Source of the DNA: an uncultured Gardnerella sp.
GTDB taxonomy: Bacteria > Actinomycetota > Actinomycetes > Actinomycetales > Bifidobacteriaceae
Direction: 5' to 3'
NCBI GenBank assembly: GCA_947252975.1
Contig: CAMXWX010000030.1
Span: 1-10,870, forward strand
Length of the DNA stretch: 10,870 nucleotides
A program made the translations under genes and the position numbers. Positions 6,423 to 10,870 of the stretch are shown in pieces. The notes beneath the pieces are model-generated. The model had not been told where the DNA came from. It searched no databases and worked only from the letters and a program-made list of their open reading frames with translations. Position 1 is the first letter of the stretch; each line of letters begins with the position of its first letter.

Positions 6423-9400
6423 CTAATTCCTCCTCATGCCTGTCATCTGAACGTTCTATCATTGCATGTCTGCCAAATCGAGGCACGGCAACAATACAGT
6501 ACAGCAGTAATACCATAGAAGAAACAATAATCCAAGGAACTCTCCACGCAAGAGGCCTAGATCGATAATACGGAGATGTAGAAGACAACGACTTAGAATC
6601 AGGCACACCATCAAATCTGCAATAAGTTCCTTGCGGTGATGAAACAACCAATTGTGTACCGTCAGAAGCGTTAACGTGTGCAATTAATTGTTCAGTAGCT
6701 TCTTTGTTAACATTACTTACAGTTTGCACAGAAGGATGTAACAATTGTTGTATTGACATAGAAGTTTTATGGGAAACCTGCTTATTTTCTGAACTATTAA
6801 CAATATAAATACCGCCAATTCCAAGTTGCTTTAACGTTGAAATTGCGCCATTATCTGCATGAGATAACAATTGTGCTGAGGCGCGATATATTGCTTTATT
6901 ACTTGATGAATCACCAAACATTACTTGTCTAACACGAAGTGCTGGAGATTCGTCTATTGCATCTCCCTTAGATGTTCGCATAATAGAGATTGACAAATCA
7001 TGGCTACTTTGAGCTCTTAAAGCAAGTATTCGCCGAGTATCGTCTTTTCGCAAATAATCAGAAACAACCATAGGGAGCTCATTGTTATTTGCGCAAATAG
7101 ATGTAGCAGGTCCGCTCAATACAGCAAAAAGACCCAAAAGAACCGCCATAGTCAACATGCCACTTGCAAGAACAGCGCGTGCTACGCGAATTATGTGCTG
7201 CAACAATTGTGCCGCAGAACGACGCATTGCAGCACGTCTACTTGCACGAGTTTTATAGTTATCAAAAATTTGGGACTCAGATTCCTTCGAAGTACGTAGT
7301 GGCTCAAAGCGTCGAACAGCTTGACCGGCAACCATGCACATACAAGATAAAATGCCGACAGTAGATAATGCGACTCCAGGCAAAACGCTTGCAGCAACAG
7401 GTCCCGAAATATCGGATGCAACTACAACACGAGCAGCAATAAGAGATAACAGCATTCCGGAAATAATCACAACCCACATCATTCGAGAAACTCGCAAAGC
7501 AAAAGGCAAAGTTAATGACGTAACAGCCATAACAACAGCTAGAATTGCAAAAATTACCATTATTATTGTTCTTAAGCTCATCAATGGCATATTAATTTCA
7601 ACATTAGGAGAAGCCATATTAAAAGCGTGCAACAAAACATCAGCGTAATCGCTTACGCGTGGAGCACCTTGCACACTTCTCAATGGCAAAGCCATACTAG
7701 AGAACAATTGACGCCACATTCCAGATCCGCCATATCTAATAGCACTTCCTATTGTAGGAAGCAGAACAATTATCGATGGTATAGGCATAAGCGCAAACAT
7801 AATACGATGAGAGCGCACCATAATAAACGCTGCAATAAAAATAACAATAAGAGGCAAAACAAGCTGCGGTTCTGCAGCTACTGGAACCATAAAGCATAAT
7901 GCTGCGCATGCTGCACATTGAGTGGATTTAACAGGACGCACAGGATCTTCTGTTACGTACATTCCAACAGCATGGAACGCAAAAGCAAATGCTGCAGGCA
8001 AAAATGCCATAGTCATTAACATTGGCAAATCACCGCGTGCAAACAAACCAAAAGCAATAGCAATCATAGTCCAGCAAATACCAGCGCATACACGTACAGT
8101 ATCCGAGCGCGTAAATACGCCAGCAAGAGCCCAAAAACTTAAACACATAGCTGGAGCAGCTAAGAAGAACATTAATGTGACAGCCAATAACGGGTTAGCA
8201 CCAACCACAGTTGATGCGATTGCCCAAATACTTAGCCATGGTGCTGGAGGAATTGCAGGTCCAAAACCATCATCAGGAACCCATGCACCAATAGCAGAAT
8301 TCCATAGTTGATTGAAATCTGCACCCGTTGGTAACCATTGCTGCGCATTCCAAGAAGCGCCACTTAAAATTTCACGCCATGGAGAGCCATATAAATTCAA
8401 TATGACTGCAAAAAGAAGAAGAGACGCAAGAATAACAGCACTCCACCTACGCAACACTCGAATATGCAAATGCCGCTTCGCTAGAGGACTTAACAGCACG
8501 AAATGCTGTTGAGCTTGGAAAGCAGAACTACGATCACGCCAACGTGCAACTTGATGACGATCTGCGATAAGAGGAACAAGTCGCTTTAATGGAACACGAG
8601 TATTCCTTGCAATCCTTCTGCGAGCAAAAACTGCTCTAGGTAATTGCATGATAGCAAGCCATGGCAAAAGCAGACGGATCCACGCTATATAAGGATGTTT
8701 AGCAAACAGCGAATGCAAAGCGCCAACGAAACAAGCAGGCAAACTAAGAATCCATATAAGAGGCCACAAAAAAATACTAATATCAGTGTATTTGTAACGC
8801 TGCTTAGCTACGAGAGAAGCTGCTACACCATATTTAGATCCTGAATTATTATGATTTCTAGCATCACCGTTACGAGTACGGATACCTTCTAACCTTGCAC
8901 GCCTGTGTGCGATACGAGCTGAAGGAACTACAACAACACGACCTCCAGATAGACATACTCTACGACAAAAATCTCTTGATTCGCCAAAAGTTGTCATCCA
9001 TGGTTGCGTACCGCGTAAAGTTTGCCATGCAGTTAATGTGACTAAAGCACCTGCTAGCGATACTGCATACACATCTCCACGCCCATCATACTGTTCTTGA
9101 TCTGGCTCGCCGTCAACAGTAAGAGTATGAACACCGTGACGCCAAGCATACATTCCAACGTTGTGCAAGATATTTCCTTGCCAATCAACTTGTTTAGCTC
9201 CCAATACTGATGCAGTCGGAGTATTGCGCCAAGTTTCACGCAAATATTCTAAGCAATGGAAGTCTGCAGGACGAGAATCATCATGCAAAAGCCATAATGC
9301 AGAAACTCCTGCACAAGGCAAAATCTTGCGCAAAGATTTTTCTATTGCATCTCCAAAAGAATGAGCATAAGAAATGGGAATAATAATTATGCGTACAGAT

Positions 9401-9903
9401 TTATCTTCACTATTGTTTACGCGAGTATTATTTACGCGATTAGTATTTGGTCTATATTTTGAATCGCTATCAATTGCATTATTGGAATCGATATTATTAG
9501 CATTCTGCAATAATGATTTCCTAGTATTAATTGCTCCCGCAAACATAGATGAATTAATTTTTATTTGTAAATTCGTTTGCATAGTCTGTTTTACTCGACT
9601 AGCACAATCGACTATTACCAAAGTTCCAGGAAGAATTGATTGACTTAGTACTGCATGTAACGTATCAACATAAAAACGAGTATCTCGCTCCACACACATC
9701 ATTGCCATAATGGACGAATCCACATCATGAGGATGCGCATCTTTCGCAGATGACAGCACCTGTAAAACTTCGTCTTCAAATGTAAGATTATGAGCGGTTA
9801 TCGAATCCATACTTACCAGTTTACGCAGGGGGTATGTATCCACCAAAACACAAGTCGTAATTCTAAATAAATTTATACATATTTTATTAATATTTTTGTT
9901 CAT
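6409..9903 (-). CDS. GT2 glycosyltransferase fused to a large polytopic membrane domain
   Basis: A very long protein (1164 residues from ATG 9901-9903). Residues about 62-345 form a GT-A (family 2) domain: MAMMCVERDTRFYVDTLHAVLSQS then VIVDC, an HDD at 207-209 (metal/nucleotide-binding DxD equivalent), G-E-S-R-D-F-C-R-R at 307-315 in place of the usual ED-x-D-x-C-x-R, and IAHRRA at 331-336. From about 375 many hydrophobic segments follow (I count roughly a dozen or more, about 375-400, 406-425, 487-505, 555-597, 603-650, 662-720, 778-828, 833-862, 910-930), then a soluble, probably external block at about 935-1118, a last membrane helix at about 1122-1140, and an acidic tail. It likely builds or moves an envelope glycan; substrate unknown. 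Residues about 119-166 are an Asn-rich insert. The start is uncertain: no ribosome site is clear, the first 31 residues are AT-rich and unlike a GT2 start, and ATG 9808-9810 (M32) is a good alternative. It overlaps DUF5719 by 14 bases. Confidence 0.85.
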   Translation of the reverse strand: MNKNINKICINLFRITTCVLVDTYPLRKLVSMDSITAHNLTFEDEVLQVLSSAKDAHPHDVDSSIMAMMCVERDTRFYVDTLHAVLSQSILPGTLVIVDCASRVKQTMQTNLQIKINSSMFAGAINTRKSLLQNANNIDSNNAIDSDSKYRPNTNRVNNTRVNNSEDKSVRIIIIPISYAHSFGDAIEKSLRKILPCAGVSALWLLHDDSRPADFHCLEYLRETWRNTPTASVLGAKQVDWQGNILHNVGMYAWRHGVHTLTVDGEPDQEQYDGRGDVYAVSLAGALVTLTAWQTLRGTQPWMTTFGESRDFCRRVCLSGGRVVVVPSARIAHRRARLEGIRTRNGDARNHNNSGSKYGVAASLVAKQRYKYTDISIFLWPLIWILSLPACFVGALHSLFAKHPYIAWIRLLLPWLAIMQLPRAVFARRRIARNTRVPLKRLVPLIADRHQVARWRDRSSAFQAQQHFVLLSPLAKRHLHIRVLRRWSAVILASLLLFAVILNLYGSPWREILSGASWNAQQWLPTGADFNQLWNSAIGAWVPDDGFGPAIPPAPWLSIWAIASTVVGANPLLAVTLMFFLAAPAMCLSFWALAGVFTRSDTVRVCAGICWTMIAIAFGLFARGDLPMLMTMAFLPAAFAFAFHAVGMYVTEDPVRPVKSTQCAACAALCFMVPVAAEPQLVLPLIVIFIAAFIMVRSHRIMFALMPIPSIIVLLPTIGSAIRYGGSGMWRQLFSSMALPLRSVQGAPRVSDYADVLLHAFNMASPNVEINMPLMSLRTIIMVIFAILAVVMAVTSLTLPFALRVSRMMWVVIISGMLLSLIAARVVVASDISGPVAASVLPGVALSTVGILSCMCMVAGQAVRRFEPLRTSKESESQIFDNYKTRASRRAAMRRSAAQLLQHIIRVARAVLASGMLTMAVLLGLFAVLSGPATSICANNNELPMVVSDYLRKDDTRRILALRAQSSHDLSISIMRTSKGDAIDESPALRVRQVMFGDSSSNKAIYRASAQLLSHADNGAISTLKQLGIGGIYIVNSSENKQVSHKTSMSIQQLLHPSVQTVSNVNKEATEQLIAHVNASDGTQLVVSSPQGTYCRFDGVPDSKSLSSTSPYYRSRPLAWRVPWIIVSSMVLLLYCIVAVPRFGRHAMIERSDDRHEEELDELA
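6428..6433 (-). promoter_or_regulatory. Strong Shine-Dalgarno site inside the glycosyltransferase 3' end
   Basis: GGAGGA on the - strand, lying inside the last codons of the glycosyltransferase and 5 bases from the overlapping DUF5719 start. It decides that start and supports translational coupling. Confidence 0.8.
9409..9438 (-). repeat. 15-bp tandem repeat in the Asn-rich insert of the glycosyltransferase
   Basis: On the + strand, ACTATTGTTTACGCG (9409-9423) is followed directly by AGTATTATTTACGCG (9424-9438): two 15-base units with 2 mismatches and a weaker third trace at 9439-9453. In the protein this gives a repeated RVNNT/RVNNS. The repeat is in frame, so copy-number change would lengthen the insert without breaking the gene. 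Confidence 0.6.
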
Positions 9904-10024
9904 ATTAACCAGTGCATTCCATATAAATTTAATTAGAATATTTGCTTAAACTTATTAAAATTTTCATTAAAAGATCAAATAATATTCAACACAACCAGGT
10001 GTCATAAATCTCATTGCCATGTAC

Positions 10025-10030
10025 TATAAT
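10025..10030 (+). promoter_or_regulatory. -10 box of the LCP gene promoter
   Basis: TATAAT, a perfect consensus, about 100 bases before the chosen LCP start. The -35 is weak: TCATAA at 10002-10007 (17-base spacer) or GTGTCA at 9999-10004 (20-base spacer). It is flanked by a 5-bp dyad, GCCAT (10016-10020) and ATGGC (10029-10033), which would place a regulator over the -10. Transcription would start near 10037. Confidence 0.5.
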
Positions 10031-10069
10031 GGCGCGTTATATGTGTCCATTGAATATTGATTTATTCGA

Positions 10070-10092
10070 TGGCAAAAGAAATGATATTGCCA
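10070..10092. repeat. TGGCAA-N11-TTGCCA inverted repeat in the LCP leader
   Basis: A perfect 6-bp dyad (10070-10075 and 10087-10092) in the untranslated leader. The same TTGCCA hexamer occurs at 10014-10019, just before the -10 box, and ATGGC occurs at 10029-10033, so the leader holds four related half-sites. They could be operator half-sites or RNA stems. Confidence 0.45.
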
Positions 10093-10093
10093 C

Positions 10094-10106
10094 AACCTAA
10101 AAGGTT
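10094..10106 (+). repeat. Small stem-loop AACCT-AAA-AGGTT in the LCP leader
   Basis: A perfect 5-bp stem with a 3-base loop, followed by CTCA-TTAT-TGAG (10108-10119) and then the putative ribosome site AGAAGG (10122-10127). Stems this close to a ribosome site could influence translation, but they are short and no terminator-type U tract follows. Confidence 0.35.
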
Positions 10107-10131
10107 CCTCATTATTGAGAAAGAAGGTACG

Positions 10132-10870
10132 ATGACAACTTCACGGTATCATGAAGGCATGCGGTACCAACCAGGCGAAGATTGGAATTCAACTCCTCAT
10201 CATAGTCTTGGTTATAGAATGATTAACCGCACGCGCAAGATACTGTGTATGCTTGTTATTTCAGTACTTACATTCTTTTCAACAATCATAGCTGCAGTGT
10301 GGTTAGATTTTTCTTCTGCTGTAAGTAACAGAGTTGTAAACGTCATATCTAAAGATCCAGAAGCTAATCAGACACTTGATATTAACGCAGGCAAACCAGT
10401 AACTTTTCTTGTTTTAGGTCAAGATTCTCGAGATGGGAACAATCAAAGCTTCACACACGACGGTGAAACTGGTGATCATCAGTCAGATACTACTATGGTA
10501 GTTCAAATTAGCGCAGATAGATCATACATGAATATCGTTTCTATTCCACGAGATTCTATGGTAAACGCACCAGCATGCGACACTACAAAAGGACATATTC
10601 CTGCAAGAAAACATGTGATGTTTAATTCAATTTTCGCCTTAGGATATGCACAAGGCGGAGATTTAGCCTCAGCAGCATCATGCTCGTTAAAAGCTGTTAA
10701 TTCACTTACTGGTTTAAATATCCATCATTTTATAGTCGCTGATTTCAGTGGATTAAGCAATATGATTGATGCAGTTGGTGGAGTATCCGTATGCATCCCA
10801 ACAGCAACTCGCGATGCCTATACGGGTGTAAATTTCAAACAAGGAATGCAGCATCTTAATGGTCGACTTG
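10132..10870 (+). CDS. LCP (LytR-CpsA-Psr) family protein, 3' end outside window
   Basis: The frame stays open to the end of the window: 246 residues are visible and there is no stop. LCP enzymes transfer glycopolymers from lipid carriers to peptidoglycan on the outer face of the membrane. Seen: cytoplasmic N-terminus (1-35), one anchor helix (about 36-58), then the LCP domain with TFLVLGQDSRDG (D98, R100), QSDTTMVVQIS (D119), NIVSIPRDSMV (R140, D141), NSIFALGYAQGG (165-176), FIVADFSGLSNMIDAVGGV, and QGMQHLNGR. These are the phosphate/polyprenyl-binding motifs of the family. Cysteines at 149, 184 and 221 may form disulfides outside. ATG 10132 has AGAAGG at 10122-10127, close to the start. The frame is also open upstream to 10054, so ATG 10069 (21 codons earlier, no ribosome site) is an alternative. 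The gene is divergent from the glycosyltransferase, supporting a shared glycopolymer pathway. Confidence 0.9.
   Translation, partial: MTTSRYHEGMRYQPGEDWNSTPHHSLGYRMINRTRKILCMLVISVLTFFSTIIAAVWLDFSSAVSNRVVNVISKDPEANQTLDINAGKPVTFLVLGQDSRDGNNQSFTHDGETGDHQSDTTMVVQISADRSYMNIVSIPRDSMVNAPACDTTKGHIPARKHVMFNSIFALGYAQGGDLASAASCSLKAVNSLTGLNIHHFIVADFSGLSNMIDAVGGVSVCIPTATRDAYTGVNFKQGMQHLNGRL

Noticed and set aside
7922..8311. 129-codon open frame on the + strand inside the glycosyltransferase gene
   Set aside because: It is antisense to a membrane-spanning part of a clear coding gene, rich in Ala/Asn/Thr as expected from reading a hydrophobic gene backwards, with no ribosome site or recognisable domain.
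9904..10131. Riboswitch or hidden small gene such as whiB in the divergent gap
   Set aside because: Only short stems are visible, no known riboswitch core is recognisable, and no WhiB-type cysteine pattern is encoded in any frame that I could read.

Overview
The window looks like a chromosomal segment of a low-GC member of the Bifidobacteriaceae, most likely Gardnerella or a close relative. I infer this from the genes: an actinobacterial-type branching enzyme tail, a giant GT2 membrane glycosyltransferase overlapping a DUF5719 gene, a small Rv3259-like protein and an LCP enzyme. The DNA is AT-rich, far below the GC content usual for bifidobacteria outside Gardnerella. No database search was possible, so the taxon is an inference.

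Layout. (1) 1-402 is the 3' end of glgB (glycogen branching enzyme), followed after 16 bases by an OmpR-type response regulator (419-1171) and its histidine kinase (1233-2408), all on the + strand. The kinase has almost no extracytoplasmic loop, which suggests sensing at the membrane. (2) 2405-3298 (ComF-type phosphoribosyltransferase) and 3390-4211 (HAD-IIB hydrolase of the phosphomannomutase-like type) are on the - strand; the comF end overlaps the kinase end by 4 bases. (3) A 119-base divergent control region (4212-4330) separates the HAD gene from a small + strand gene (4331-4759) that resembles the actinobacterial 'metallopeptidase-like' family but has no HExxH. (4) A GC-free perfect 15-bp hairpin lies in the convergent gap 4760-4835. 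(5) A 5-kb - strand unit follows: a 1164-residue glycosyltransferase/polytopic membrane protein (6409-9903) and a DUF5719 membrane-anchored exported protein (4836-6422), overlapping by 14 bases and therefore probably translationally coupled. (6) A divergent 228-base region (9904-10131) with a clear -10 box and several small dyads precedes an LCP-family gene (10132 to the window end), cut by the window edge.

How the genes may work together: the GT2/membrane protein, its DUF5719 partner and the LCP ligase look like a cell-envelope glycopolymer module. The GT would make or extend a lipid-linked glycan, DUF5719 would act outside the membrane, and LCP enzymes attach glycopolymers to peptidoglycan. 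The PMM-like HAD and the Rv3259-like gene sit nearby, as comparable genes do next to sugar-nucleotide genes in other actinobacteria. This functional link is inferred from neighbourhood.

There is no tRNA, rRNA, CRISPR array, insertion sequence or phage gene that I can see. No gene-free stretch exceeds 300 bases. The window is mostly conserved housekeeping and envelope biology. The least explained elements are the GT2-DUF5719 pair, the structured LCP leader, the operator-like dyad at 4257-4275 and the all-AT hairpin.
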